Source: Romboutsia timonensis
Lineage (GTDB): Bacteria > Bacillota > Clostridia > Peptostreptococcales > Peptostreptococcaceae
DNA length: 57,976 bases
NCBI RefSeq assembly: GCF_900106845.1
Contig: NZ_LT629850.1
Coordinates: 1,718,930 to 1,776,905, forward strand
Direction of reading: 5' to 3'
Shown here one piece after another: positions 7,988 through 17,425 of this stretch. The position numbers and the translations under genes were made by a program. Every line of letters starts with the position of its first letter. Within the stretch, counting starts at the first letter, position 1. The notes under the pieces were generated by a model, which made no database searches, was not told where the DNA came from, and saw only the letters and a program-made list of their open reading frames with translations.

Positions 7988-9682
7988 TTATATAAATCTT
8001 TTTCTGTCTAATTTAAAAATTATTCCTAGTGCTACATAACATATAGCTATTACTAATACTCCATAGGCCATAGATATTCCTATATTAAATTCTTGCATAT
8101 TAGTTATAATAGAAATTGAAATAGGTCTATTATAAACACCATAAAGTAATGCTGACATTGTATACTCTCCAATTGTACGAATAAATACAAGTATAGCTCC
8201 TGAAATTATTCCTGGCATCATATTTGGAATTATTACATTATAAAATGTTTTTAACTTTCCAGCACCTAAACTCCTTGATGATTCTTCTAAACCTAAATTT
8301 ATTGATTTCATAGCAACCTCATTAGATGAAAATAATAGAGGTAGAGCATAAATTGTATATGCTATAGGTAAAATATAAAATCCACCTATTAATGATTTAT
8401 TAAAGGCAAATATACTTTTTTGATTAAATGTATTAATAAGATTTACTGCAATTGCACTTGCTGGCATACTCCAAGGTAGCATTATAATAAATTTAGCTAA
8501 TCTATTATGTATATTATCATTTTTAGTTACCACGTATGCTACTGGTACTGTAATTATTAATCCTGCTATAACTGCCATTAAAGACATTTTCAAACTATTT
8601 AACATAGGCTTAAGTACACGCGATTTTTCAAAAATCATCTGATAGTTTTCAATTGTAAACTCTCTAGGAAATATATCTGTCATAATTGAATGAGTAGTTA
8701 CAAATGATAAATATACAATAGTTATTATAGGAAGTATAATCATAATAATTTGTATACCAATAATAATCTTACATACAAATGTAAATAGGGTATTTTTTCT
8801 GTTGTTAGTTCTAAAACTCTGAGCTTTTAAAGATGCCACTACTCCATATTTTTTACCATAATACTGTAATAACATCATAAATGAAATACCCATTAATAGT
8901 AAAATAATTACTTGTACAGATGCTATGTCCATATAATTATTGGCTTTAGATCTAACAATTTGAGTACTTAATACTTTAAATCCTCCACCTATAAGGTTTG
9001 GTGCTGAGAAAGAACTAATTCCTGATGCAAATGTTACAATTGTTGATGTTATTACAGCAGGTGTTATAACAGGCCATATTACATCAAAGAAAACTCTTAT
9101 TTTAGATGCTCCCATCCCTCTTGCTGCTTCAACTGTTGAGTAATCAACATACTTAAGGGCAACATATACATTTAAGTAAAAGTATACATACTGAGTATAT
9201 GCAACTACAAATAAAATTCCTTTTAATCCACTAAAGCTATAAGGTATTTTTATAAATGGAAATAGCATTTCTATAGCTTTTGTAACTATTCCAGTTTCTC
9301 CATATAATTGAATACATGCAATTACTAAAATTACTCCTGGAATCATCATTGGACTCAATAATAAAATATGTATTAATTTTTTATACTTATCACAAATAAA
9401 AGTCATATATAAAGCAAGTGCTATTCCCATAACTGAACATACAATAATAGAGCCTAATCCTAAGATAAAAGTATTACTAACTACCCTTATATTATTGCTA
9501 TTTGAAATATATTCTTTGAAAACATCAAAAGAATATGCACCTTCACTTTGGAAAGCTTGTATAAATGTATTACATATTGGTAAAACAATATATCCTATTA
9601 ATAACCAAAATAATATACTGTATAAAATAAAAGAAAGTATGTTTTTAATTGTACATTTATAGTTTTTTATTCTTTCTATCAT
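7988..9682 (-). CDS. ABC transporter permease, two fused membrane domains
   Basis: 564 aa from ATG 9682, chosen because AAGGTGAG lies six bases upstream; a GTG at 9691 is the alternative. Two homologous halves, each with about six membrane helices and an EAA-type loop (VEAARGMGASKIRVFFDVIWP near residue 185; EESSRSLGAGKLKTFYNVIIP near 470). The duplicated permease is typical of ferric-iron/FbpB-type and 2-aminoethylphosphonate-type importers. It follows the ATPase stop by one base, so the two are coupled. The substrate is not determined by this sequence. Confidence 0.9.
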   Translation of the reverse strand: MIERIKNYKCTIKNILSFILYSILFWLLIGYIVLPICNTFIQAFQSEGAYSFDVFKEYISNSNNIRVVSNTFILGLGSIIVCSVMGIALALYMTFICDKYKKLIHILLLSPMMIPGVILVIACIQLYGETGIVTKAIEMLFPFIKIPYSFSGLKGILFVVAYTQYVYFYLNVYVALKYVDYSTVEAARGMGASKIRVFFDVIWPVITPAVITSTIVTFASGISSFSAPNLIGGGFKVLSTQIVRSKANNYMDIASVQVIILLLMGISFMMLLQYYGKKYGVVASLKAQSFRTNNRKNTLFTFVCKIIIGIQIIMIILPIITIVYLSFVTTHSIMTDIFPREFTIENYQMIFEKSRVLKPMLNSLKMSLMAVIAGLIITVPVAYVVTKNDNIHNRLAKFIIMLPWSMPASAIAVNLINTFNQKSIFAFNKSLIGGFYILPIAYTIYALPLLFSSNEVAMKSINLGLEESSRSLGAGKLKTFYNVIIPNMMPGIISGAILVFIRTIGEYTMSALLYGVYNRPISISIITNMQEFNIGISMAYGVLVIAICYVALGIIFKLDRKRFI

Positions 9683-9683
9683 A

Positions 9684-10676
9684 CTACTCACCTTGTAATA
9701 CTCCTAAGTATCCCATATCCCCTATTTTAAATTTATCACTATTGTTAAGTCTATTAAGTTCAGTTACTTCATATTTTTTACCATTATTACATACTGTGTA
9801 TTCTATAATTGGTCCTAAGAATTTTTTATTTTCTATTTTTACTTTTATAAATCCACTTTCATTAGTATTCTGTAATAATACCATTTCCTCAGGACGTTTA
9901 TAAATATAAGGTTTTTCTTCTTTTTCAAGTCCAAAGTTAGCATAGTCCTTTTTTTCAATACAATTAGAAGTACCTACAAAATTTGCTACAAAATCATTTG
10001 TTGGATTTTTATAAACTTCCATTGGAGTTCCAATTTGAAGTACTCTGCCTTTATCCATAACTGCTATTTTATCAGAAATAGCTAATGCCTCTTGTTGGTC
10101 ATGAGTTATAAATAAAGTTGTGATACCTATTTTTTGTTGTATCTCTCTAATTTCTTCTCTCATCTTTACTCTTAAAGCTACATCAAGATTAGACATTGGT
10201 TCATCTAATAAAAGCATTGTAGGCTCTGTAGCTAATGCCCTAGCTATTGCTACTCTTTGTTGCTGTCCCCCAGATAACTCATCTATTCTTTTCTTTCTAT
10301 AATCTTTCATTCCTGCTAACTCTAAGTATTTTTCACATTTTTCTGCTATTACTTTTTTAGGTAGCTTTTTTATCTTTAATCCATAAGCTACATTTTCTTC
10401 TACAGTCATATTCGGAAATAGTGCATAATTTTGAAATACTGTTCCCATATTTCTATGCTCTGGTTCTAAATTTGTAATATCTTTATCACCAACATATATA
10501 CTTCCAGATAAAGGTTTAATAAATCCACCTATTATTCTTAAAATAGTTGTTTTTCCACAACCAGAAGGACCTAGTAAAGTAAAAAACTCACCTTCTTTAA
10601 TTGAAATATTAACGTCATGTAATACTTGTTCTTTTCCATAATAATGATTAATTTCTTTTAACTCTATATTTTTCAT
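9684..10676 (-). CDS. ABC transporter ATP-binding protein
   Basis: 330 aa. Walker A is LLGPSGCGKTT (about residues 34-44), the Q-loop is FQNYALFPNMT, the signature is LSGGQQQRVAIARAL, Walker B is MLLLDEPMSNLD, and the H-loop is TLFITHDQQEA. A C-terminal TOBE-like domain follows (about 240-330). It belongs to the iron/polyamine/phosphonate importer class of ATPases. It sits between the PP2C gene and the fused permease in an operon whose first gene is a binding protein. GAGGAAT precedes the ATG. Confidence 0.93.
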   Translation of the reverse strand: MKNIELKEINHYYGKEQVLHDVNISIKEGEFFTLLGPSGCGKTTILRIIGGFIKPLSGSIYVGDKDITNLEPEHRNMGTVFQNYALFPNMTVEENVAYGLKIKKLPKKVIAEKCEKYLELAGMKDYRKKRIDELSGGQQQRVAIARALATEPTMLLLDEPMSNLDVALRVKMREEIREIQQKIGITTLFITHDQQEALAISDKIAVMDKGRVLQIGTPMEVYKNPTNDFVANFVGTSNCIEKKDYANFGLEKEEKPYIYKRPEEMVLLQNTNESGFIKVKIENKKFLGPIIEYTVCNNGKKYEVTELNRLNNSDKFKIGDMGYLGVLQGE

Positions 10677-10701
10677 TTTGTATTCCTCTTAATTTAACTA
10701 A

Positions 10702-11556
10702 TTATTTATAAATATCTAAATATACACATGATGAATCATCATGTACTTTAAATCTAGGATATTCAACTCCATTATCATCTGATTTTTCAAATTCTCTAAC
10801 TTTTTTATAAATATAGTCTATACCGTCTGTATTAGCTAAGTTTATTATTTCTTCCTTACTAAATATACCATATCTGTCATATGCACACGAGAAACCATCA
10901 CTTGTCATCATAATTTTGGTATTATCCTTTATATCAATAAATCCACTTACACAGTTATCAATAGCTTCTTTAGAAAATTCTAATGACCAGTATCCTCCTA
11001 TAGTATTTTTCTTAAGTCTATTTTCTATTATAATGTGCATTACCTTAGCTTTTCTCTCGTTAAAAGTCATATTTTTAGAGTTTTCTATTTCTGCCATATA
11101 GTCATATACTTTTTTATCAAGTTTAGATATTGCATCATCTTTAAAAGTTTCAACTATACCTTTACTATTAACAAGTAAAGTACAATCTCCTAAAATTAGA
11201 TACTCTATTTTATCTTCATAAAACTTTACTAAAGAACATGCACAAGAAGGAAAATCTAATGATTCTACTTTATTATCACCTATTAATTTGTAATACTCTT
11301 TTGTTATTTCATCAATACCATCTTTCATAATTTCTTTTAAACTATCATTTCTCTTCATATTTTCATGAAGATATTTATTCCACCAGTTTACATACCATTT
11401 AGCATCACTTTCATTTGAAACTAAATTTTTATTATTTAATCCTGTAGCTCCATCAAGGACCCATGCTCCATAAGGTGATAAACCTATAATATCTTCATTA
11501 AAATTTGCACTACCCTTGTTACATAATAATTTATAGTCGTTTATCTTTAATTCCAT
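10702..11556 (-). CDS. PP2C-family protein phosphatase within the ABC operon
   Basis: 284 aa. PP2C metal-site motifs are visible in order: NEDIIGLSPYGAWVLDGATG (residues about 21-40, the Asp of ..DGxxG), LGDCTLLV (GDS-like, near 122) and MTSDGFSC (SDG, near 222). PP2C enzymes are Mg/Mn-dependent Ser/Thr phosphatases. No kinase, FHA or membrane segment is present. Its position between the binding protein and the ATPase, 26 bases from the ATPase gene, suggests a role tied to this transporter. An alternative is a small-molecule phosphatase acting on the imported solute. Both are inference. Confidence 0.8.
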   Translation of the reverse strand: MELKINDYKLLCNKGSANFNEDIIGLSPYGAWVLDGATGLNNKNLVSNESDAKWYVNWWNKYLHENMKRNDSLKEIMKDGIDEITKEYYKLIGDNKVESLDFPSCACSLVKFYEDKIEYLILGDCTLLVNSKGIVETFKDDAISKLDKKVYDYMAEIENSKNMTFNERKAKVMHIIIENRLKKNTIGGYWSLEFSKEAIDNCVSGFIDIKDNTKIMMTSDGFSCAYDRYGIFSKEEIINLANTDGIDYIYKKVREFEKSDDNGVEYPRFKVHDDSSCVYLDIYK

Positions 11557-11647
11557 TTTTATCTCCTTACTTTTATTAATTATATTTTTAATTTTAACTT
11601 AATTGTAAGAAATTCGATACTCTCATATCATAATTTCCTTATACGTA

Positions 11648-11676
11648 AAATAGTGAGGAAAAACTCCTCACTATTT
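11648..11676 (-). terminator. Intra-operon hairpin after the binding-protein gene
   Basis: Perfect 11-bp stem, AAATAGTGAGG with CCTCACTATTT, in the 135-base gap after the binding-protein stop. It probably attenuates transcription or protects the upstream mRNA, so that binding protein exceeds the membrane components. Confidence 0.75.
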
Positions 11677-11691
11677 ATATATAATATTAAA

Positions 11692-12741
11692 TTATTGTTT
11701 TTCTACTTTATTATTATCTATTATATCAGTTTCCCACTTTTCAATCCACTTAGATTGATTTTTTCCTATTACATCCCAATCTACATCCATAGCTTTGTAA
11801 TCTGTTGCCATCCAAGCTGGAGAATCTTTTAATGCTGAGTCTAATGTTGGTATACGGTTAAAGTCATTAGCTATCATAGCTTGTACCTTAGCACTTCCAA
11901 CAAAATCTACAAATTTAGCTGCTGCATTTGGATGTGGTGCATTTTTTAAAGCTGCTACACAGTCTGTTATTACTACTGAACCACTTTCTGCATCTACAAT
12001 TTCTAGAGGCATTTTATTATTTTCTTTATTATCTATTATATCACTTAATACTGCTATAGATATAGCTGCTTCACCCTTACCTATTGCTGAATACATAACA
12101 CTTCCACTATTGTAGTAATTTTTTATGTTTTTATCTAAATCTGTAAGATACTTCCAAGCTGCATCTTCATTTTTAGTTTTTATATTATTTTCTATTAAAG
12201 CACAAACTGTAGAACGCATAGATGAAGATAATGAATCTCTAGTAACTATTAAGTCCTTGTATTCTTCTTTTGTTAAATCGCTCCAATCTTTTGGTGCTTT
12301 GTCAGCTGATAATAAGTCCTTGTTATAGAACATCATTACTGGGGTTTTTATAGTTCCATACCAATATCCTTCTGAATCTTTGAAAGATTTATCTAACTCA
12401 TCTTTCCATTGAGGTTCAGTTTTTTCATATAATCCTTCTTCTTTTAATTGCATATATGTAGATGTATCTCCTCCAAACATTACATCAGCTTGTGGATTAT
12501 CTTTTTCACTTCTAACACGATCTGCTAGTTCACCTTTTAAGTTTATAAATTCAACATTAATACCTGTTTCTTTTGTAAATTCATCCGATATTGCTTCTAG
12601 CATTTCTTCTTTATGTGTAGTGTATACTACTACTGTATCTTCTAATTTTTCATTTTTTGATACATTTTCTTTATTACTACAAGCAACAAGTGATAAGGAC
12701 ATTGCTGCTGTTAATAACGCAACTGTTATTTTCTTTTTCAT
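11692..12741 (-). CDS. Extracellular solute-binding lipoprotein (ferric/phosphonate type)
   Basis: 349 aa from the ATG at 12741, which has GGAGGAAT upstream; an in-frame start 20 codons earlier would put extra residues before the signal peptide. The signal ends in a lipobox (SLVAC), so the protein is membrane-anchored outside the cell. The mature part is a type 2 periplasmic-binding fold of the AfuA/FutA class: VVVYTTHKEEMLEAISDEF, then ADVMFGGDTSTYMQL and the SGSVMYSAIGKGEAAI hinge region. It is the first gene of the operon and so names the transporter. Fe(III), phosphonate or a phosphate ester are all possible ligands. Confidence 0.88.
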   Translation of the reverse strand: MKKKITVALLTAAMSLSLVACSNKENVSKNEKLEDTVVVYTTHKEEMLEAISDEFTKETGINVEFINLKGELADRVRSEKDNPQADVMFGGDTSTYMQLKEEGLYEKTEPQWKDELDKSFKDSEGYWYGTIKTPVMMFYNKDLLSADKAPKDWSDLTKEEYKDLIVTRDSLSSSMRSTVCALIENNIKTKNEDAAWKYLTDLDKNIKNYYNSGSVMYSAIGKGEAAISIAVLSDIIDNKENNKMPLEIVDAESGSVVITDCVAALKNAPHPNAAAKFVDFVGSAKVQAMIANDFNRIPTLDSALKDSPAWMATDYKAMDVDWDVIGKNQSKWIEKWETDIIDNNKVEKQ

Positions 12742-13160
12742 ATTGATTCCTCCATTAATATTGTACTTACCTATTTTAAATATTATTATTTTTATGGTCA
12801 ACCAGTTAATGCCAATTCATGTTATCATTTTTTTCTATAATTATTTATATTATTATTGTTTTTTTCTATATTAATTTGTTATTTTTAAAATATTTATTCA
12901 TAAATATTAAATAATCCTTTAACTCTTTTATAGTTTTCCAAAACCTTATTATTTCAATATTTTTATTAATTTATTTTTAGTTTATATAAGTTATATATTT
13001 TTTTAAATTTAAAATATTTATTTGGTAATATATCATCTTTGTGAACCTAGCTAAATACAAAGTTTTGTATAGTTTAACTAATTACAGTTAAATAAAGATA
13101 TAAAACTTGTTGCAAACTAAAATAAAATCTACTACTATCTAATAATATAGAAATTAAATA
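12742..13160. other. Divergent AT-rich region between ABC operon and riboswitch
   Basis: About 420 bases with no credible ORF. It should carry the promoter of the leftward ABC operon and the promoter for the rightward lysine-riboswitch transcript. No other motif seen. Confidence 0.6.
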
Positions 13161-13345
13161 TTAATGTAATAGAGGCGCAATTAAAAAGAGTAGTATTTTG
13201 GAGATAGACAAATCTGTGAAAACTTATGAAAGGGTTAATTGCCGAAGCAAATACATGTCAAAGTATTTAGCTGGTACTTAATTTAATAAATTAAGTACTC
13301 TCACTTTTTTAAGTGGTGGAGCTATTATAATTTAAACCTAGGATT
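13161..13345 (+). ncRNA. Lysine riboswitch (L-box) aptamer
   Basis: The conserved L-box blocks occur in the right order and spacing: AGAGGCGCAA (13171-13180), GTAGT, TCTGTGAAAA, ATGAAAGGG, GCCGAAGC, AGCTGG, ACTCTCAC and GTGGTGGAGCTATT. P1 pairs AATAG (13168-13172) with CTATT (13322-13326). Peripheral stems are visible, for example TACTTAATTT with AAATTAAGTA. L-boxes bind free lysine and usually shut off lysine synthesis or uptake genes. Here the RNA precedes an AGCS symporter and an amidohydrolase. Confidence 0.9.
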
Positions 13346-13374
13346 TTAAAGATCTTTCATGTCTTTTTATTGAA

Positions 13375-13403
13375 CCTCTATTTACATTATAAAAAATAGG
13401 GGG
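13375..13403 (+). promoter_or_regulatory. RBS-sequestering hairpin, expression platform of the riboswitch
   Basis: CCTCTATTT (13375-13383) pairs with AAATAGGGG (13394-13402), which contains the ribosome site of the symporter gene (ATG at 13411). The same CCTCTATT is perfectly complementary to AATAGAGG at 13168-13175, the 5' strand of P1. Lysine binding would fix P1, free CCTCTATT and hide the ribosome site: a translational OFF switch. The mechanism is inferred from the pairings. Confidence 0.7.
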
Positions 13404-13410
13404 TATTTTC

Positions 13411-14871
13411 ATGTCTCAATTTATTAATGCTTTAAATGATTTTATCTGGGGTCCTCCTCTGATAATATTAATGTTAGGCACAGGTTTATATTTTACAATT
13501 GGTTCAAAGTTTTTCCAAATTAGGTATTTTAACTATATTATGAAGCAAACTTTAGGTAAAATATTTAAAAAGCAAGATGAAAATAATGCAGAAGGTGTAC
13601 TTAGTCCACTTGAAGCAGTATCTACTGCAATAGGTGGTTCTGTTGGTTTTGGTAATATTGCTGGTGTTGCAACAGCTATAGCAATGGGTGGACCTGGTGC
13701 TACTTTATGGATGTGGATTACTGCCTTTTTAGGTATGATTTTAAAACAAGTTGAAGTAACTTTAGCTGTTTACTATAGAAAAAAAGATGAAAATGGAGAT
13801 CCTTATGGTGGTCCAACTTACTATATGGAAAGAGGTTTAGGAGAAGAAAGAAATTTTAAATATTGGAAAGTACTTGCAACAGTATTTGGTTTTGGAATAT
13901 TCTCTACTTTCTTTATAACTGCAAGTAACTATACTATTTCTGAAGTTGTAGCTTCTACATTTAACATTAATCAAATGGTGGCTAGTTTATTAATTGTTAT
14001 ATGTACATACCTAATGATTTGGAAAGGTATGAAATACTTAGGAAAAATATTTACTAAACTTATTCCAATAATGAGCATAAGTTATCTAGTTTTTGGATTA
14101 GTAATAATATTTATAAATTATAAAAATATACCACAAAGCTTTATGCTAATATTTAAAGGAGCTTTTACTGGAACTGCTGCTGTTGGTGGATTTGTTGGTG
14201 CAACTATTTCCAAGGTAATATCTACAGGTATGGCAAGAAGTGTATATTCTAATGAAGCTGGTTGGGGAACTTCTCCAATGGTTCATGCTTCAAGTCAAAC
14301 AGTTCATCCTGTTGAGCAAGGTCTATGGGGTTCTTTTGAAGTATTTGTTGATACTTTTATAGTATGTACTATCACTTCTTTAGTTGTAATTGTTACTGGT
14401 GAATGGTCTAGTGGTGTTGAAAGTGCTACTTTAACACTTAATGCATTTTCTACAGGCTTAGGTGTATTTGGTACTTACTTCTTAACTATAACTATGTTAG
14501 TATTTGGTCTTACAACTTCATCTGGATGGTATGTATATTATGAAGTTGTATTAAGACATTTATGTAATAAAAATATAAAATTAAAAAATACAGTACTTAA
14601 AATATTTAAATACTTCTATCCTCTACCTGGGCTAATTATGACTTCATATATACTTTATGTTGGAGATATAAGTATATGGACATTTGTTGATATAACAAGT
14701 GGTATACCTACTTTTGTAAACGTATTGGTTTTATTAGTGTTATCTAAGCAATATTTTGTACTGTTAAAAGATTACAAAGCAAGATATTTAGGTGTAGGTA
14801 AAGTAGATAAAAATACAAAGTTATTTTATGAGGATATAAAAGGAGAGAAAAATGACGCATATTTATTATAA
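13411..14871 (+). CDS. AGCS-family amino acid:Na+ symporter under lysine control
   Basis: 486 aa, about ten to eleven membrane helices. Family landmarks are the N-terminal LSPLEAVSTAIGGSVGFGNI, then GGPGATLWMWITAFLGMILK, YGGPTYYMERGLG and SVYSNEAGWGTSPMVHASS. AGCS carriers usually move alanine or glycine with sodium. The upstream lysine riboswitch argues that this member carries lysine, a lysine derivative or a precursor, which would be unusual; this is inference from regulation. AGGGGG lies eight bases before the ATG inside a sequestering hairpin. The gene overlaps the next by 20 bases. Confidence 0.92.
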   Translation: MSQFINALNDFIWGPPLIILMLGTGLYFTIGSKFFQIRYFNYIMKQTLGKIFKKQDENNAEGVLSPLEAVSTAIGGSVGFGNIAGVATAIAMGGPGATLWMWITAFLGMILKQVEVTLAVYYRKKDENGDPYGGPTYYMERGLGEERNFKYWKVLATVFGFGIFSTFFITASNYTISEVVASTFNINQMVASLLIVICTYLMIWKGMKYLGKIFTKLIPIMSISYLVFGLVIIFINYKNIPQSFMLIFKGAFTGTAAVGGFVGATISKVISTGMARSVYSNEAGWGTSPMVHASSQTVHPVEQGLWGSFEVFVDTFIVCTITSLVVIVTGEWSSGVESATLTLNAFSTGLGVFGTYFLTITMLVFGLTTSSGWYVYYEVVLRHLCNKNIKLKNTVLKIFKYFYPLPGLIMTSYILYVGDISIWTFVDITSGIPTFVNVLVLLVLSKQYFVLLKDYKARYLGVGKVDKNTKLFYEDIKGEKNDAYLL

Positions 14872-16468
14872 TGGAAAAGTATTCACAGGAGATGAAAATC
14901 TTCAACAAGCATTTGTAGTTGAAAATAATAAATTTATATATGTAGGAAATAATGAAGAAGCTCTTAAATATAAAGATGAAAACTCTAAATTAATAAACTT
15001 AGATGAAAAGTTTGTATGCCCTGGATTTAATGATTCTCATATGCATGTTTTAGGTTATGGATATTCTTTAAAAATGATAAATTTAGCTAGAAAAACTTCT
15101 TCTTTAGAAGAAATGAAAAATGCAATAAAAGAATATATAAACTCTAATAAATTAAGAGAAAATGAGTGGATATGTGGTAGAGGTTGGAACCACGACTACT
15201 TTAATGATGTCAATAGATTTCCAACTAAAGATGACTTAGATGAAATTTCAACAGAATATCCAATATGTATAATAAGAGCTTGCGGTCATGTTTGTGTTGT
15301 AAACTCAAAAGCACTAGAATTAGCTGGTATAAATAAAAATACCTTACAAATTGAAGGTGGCCAATTTGATATAGATGAAAATAATGAGCCTAATGGTATA
15401 TTTAGAGAAAATGCTCTTAATTTAATCTATAATAAAATACCAAAGCCAGATAAAGAAGATATAAAAAATATGATATTAAAAGCCTGTGAAAGTCTAAACT
15501 CTTACGGGGTTACTTCTGCTCAAACTGATGACTTTATAGTATTTCCAGGAGTTGATTATGAAGTAATAATAAGTGCATACAAAGAACTTGCAAATGAAGG
15601 AAAGCTTACTGTAAAAATATATGAACAAGCACAACTTGCACAAAAAGAGGAATTAGAAAGCTTTTTATCTAAAGGATACACTACAGGTGTTGGTAATGAT
15701 TATTTTAAAATAGGCCCACTTAAATTATTAGGTGATGGATCATTAGGAGCTAGAACTGCTTATTTAAATGAACCTTATTCTGATGATAATAGTACTTTGG
15801 GAATATGTACTTATACTCAAGACCAATTTGATGAAATGGTTGAGCTTGCTCACAAAAACAATATGCAAGTAGCTATACATGCCATAGGAGATAAGGCTAT
15901 GGATATTGTTGTTAACTCTATAGAAAAAGCTTTAGATAAATCTCCAAGAGATAATCATAGACATGGTGTTGTTCATTGTCAGTTAACAACTAGTGATTTA
16001 CTAAATAGATTTAGAGATTTAAATCTTCATGCTTATGTTCAATCTATATTTTTAGATTATGATATTAATATAGTTGAGGATAGAATTGGAGTTGATAGAG
16101 CTAAAACTAGCTATAACTTTAATACTTTATTTAATGAAACTTCTATGAGTAATGGATCTGACTGTCCTGTTGAGTTACCTAATGTACTTAATGGAATTTA
16201 CTGTGCTGTTACTAGAAAGACTTTAAATGGTAAAGGTCCATTTTTACCTAATCAAGCACTTAGTGTTAAAGATGCAATACTTTCTTTCACAAGAAATGGT
16301 GCTTATGCTTCTTTTGAGGAAGATGCAAAGGGTGATATAGCTGTTGGTAAAGCTGCTGATTTTGTATTGTTAAGTGATAATCTTTTAGGTATTGATGTTG
16401 ATAAAATAAAAGATGTTAAGGTTTTAAATACTTTCTTAGATGGAAGATGTATTTATAGTTTAAATTAA
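14852..16468 (+). CDS. YtcJ-like metal-dependent amidohydrolase
   Basis: 538 aa, TIM-barrel amidohydrolase of the YtcJ/AtzF-like group. The first metal pair is in FNDSHMHVLGYG (about 62-66). Downstream histidines are in QVAIHAIGDKAMD and NHRHGVVHCQL, and the barrel-end Asp in NGSDCPVELPN. The C-terminal composite beta-sandwich ends FVLLSDNLLGIDVDKIKDV. The ATG overlaps the symporter gene by 20 bases with AAGGAG upstream, so transporter and hydrolase are made together under the lysine riboswitch. A simple model is uptake and cytoplasmic hydrolysis of an N-substituted amino acid, perhaps a lysine conjugate. The true substrate is unknown. Confidence 0.88.
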   Translation: MTHIYYNGKVFTGDENLQQAFVVENNKFIYVGNNEEALKYKDENSKLINLDEKFVCPGFNDSHMHVLGYGYSLKMINLARKTSSLEEMKNAIKEYINSNKLRENEWICGRGWNHDYFNDVNRFPTKDDLDEISTEYPICIIRACGHVCVVNSKALELAGINKNTLQIEGGQFDIDENNEPNGIFRENALNLIYNKIPKPDKEDIKNMILKACESLNSYGVTSAQTDDFIVFPGVDYEVIISAYKELANEGKLTVKIYEQAQLAQKEELESFLSKGYTTGVGNDYFKIGPLKLLGDGSLGARTAYLNEPYSDDNSTLGICTYTQDQFDEMVELAHKNNMQVAIHAIGDKAMDIVVNSIEKALDKSPRDNHRHGVVHCQLTTSDLLNRFRDLNLHAYVQSIFLDYDINIVEDRIGVDRAKTSYNFNTLFNETSMSNGSDCPVELPNVLNGIYCAVTRKTLNGKGPFLPNQALSVKDAILSFTRNGAYASFEEDAKGDIAVGKAADFVLLSDNLLGIDVDKIKDVKVLNTFLDGRCIYSLN

Positions 16469-16505
16469 TAAAATACCCTGTCGAGTTTTTTGACAGGGTA
16501 TTTTT
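16469..16505 (+). terminator. Terminator after the amidohydrolase, 37-bp repeat copy A
   Basis: Stem AATACCCTGTC with GACAGGGTATT followed by T. The 37-bp sequence recurs exactly at 42444-42480, 26 kb away, also as a terminator. Confidence 0.9.
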
Positions 16506-16631
16506 GATTTTATTTAATAGCACTTTTTGCAATCTTTCAGTTACTTTTAACCATTTATTTGTTATTTAATGTTCTCTATAATTAAATTATAGTAATTGAT
16601 AATTAATAAAAGTAGTTGAAAGGTGATATAT

Positions 16632-17174
16632 ATGATTAAAGAGATAAATGATACTATAGATTTTATTATGAAAAATGATCCAGCTTCAAAAAGTAAACTT
16701 GAGGTACTTCTTTTATATCCTGGATTACATGCAGTGATTGGTCATAAAATTTCTAATTTTTTATATAGGAAAGATCTATTTTTTAGTGCTAGATTAATAT
16801 CTCAGATGTTTAGATTTTTCACTAATATAGAAATCCATCCTGGTGCTCAAATAAATGGAACTTTATTTATAGACCATGGTGCAGGTATAGTTATTGGTGA
16901 AACTGCTATTATAGGAAATGAGGTTACTATTTATCATGGAGTTACTTTAGGTGGTACTGGTAAAGAAACTGGTAAGAGACATCCTACTATTGGAAATGGT
17001 GTAGTAATTGGTGCTGGTGCTAAGCTTCTTGGATCTATAGAAATTGGTAATAATGTTAAAATCGGTGCTAATTCTGTAGTTTTAAAAAATATTCCTGATG
17101 GATGCACTGTTGTTGGTACCGAGGGTAGAATAGTTAAGAGACCTAATAGCAAAAGTATATTATCTGATTGTTAG
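16632..17174 (+). CDS. cysE: Serine O-acetyltransferase (short type)
   Basis: 180 aa from the ATG at 16632; the GTG at 16623 is part of the ribosome site AAAGGTGAT. It makes O-acetylserine from serine and acetyl-CoA for cysteine synthesis. A short N-terminal helical part ([20 protein letters not shown]) is followed by the left-handed beta-helix of hexapeptide repeats. The catalytic segment is [19 protein letters not shown], then [20 protein letters not shown] with its His. It lacks the long N-terminal domain of the E. coli enzyme, as usual in Firmicutes. It is a single-gene unit with its own terminator; the usual partner cysK is not adjacent. Confidence 0.93.
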   Translation: MIKEINDTIDFIMKNDPASKSKLEVLLLYPGLHAVIGHKISNFLYRKDLFFSARLISQMFRFFTNIEIHPGAQINGTLFIDHGAGIVIGETAIIGNEVTIYHGVTLGGTGKETGKRHPTIGNGVVIGAGAKLLGSIEIGNNVKIGANSVVLKNIPDGCTVVGTEGRIVKRPNSKSILSDC

Positions 17175-17223
17175 ATAGTATTAAAAGTATTTAAGGTTAA
17201 TAAATAGGTAAATAGAATTATTT

Positions 17224-17260
17224 AATATTACTGGAATTTTTAAGTTCCAGTAATATTTTT
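17224..17260 (+). terminator. Terminator after cysE
   Basis: Perfect 13-bp stem, AATATTACTGGAA with TTCCAGTAATATT, followed by T. Confidence 0.85.
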
Positions 17261-17425
17261 GTATATTCATTATTTTTGTATAGTCTATCATTTATGTCCT
17301 CCATATTAAGTGTTATGTTTTCATCTAAATATTATATCATTTAATATTTTATTTTCTAAGATAAACTTTATAAGTTATAAATAAGCATATTAACATTATA
17401 ATGTAAATATAAATTTACTTATTAC

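Noticed and set aside
12741-12801. Longer start of the binding protein at 12801
   Set aside because: It would place 20 extra residues before a normal lipoprotein signal; GGAGGAAT precedes the internal ATG at 12741.
13161-13345. Glycine riboswitch, expected from the AGCS family
   Set aside because: The conserved blocks and their order match the lysine L-box; the tandem glycine aptamer core is absent.
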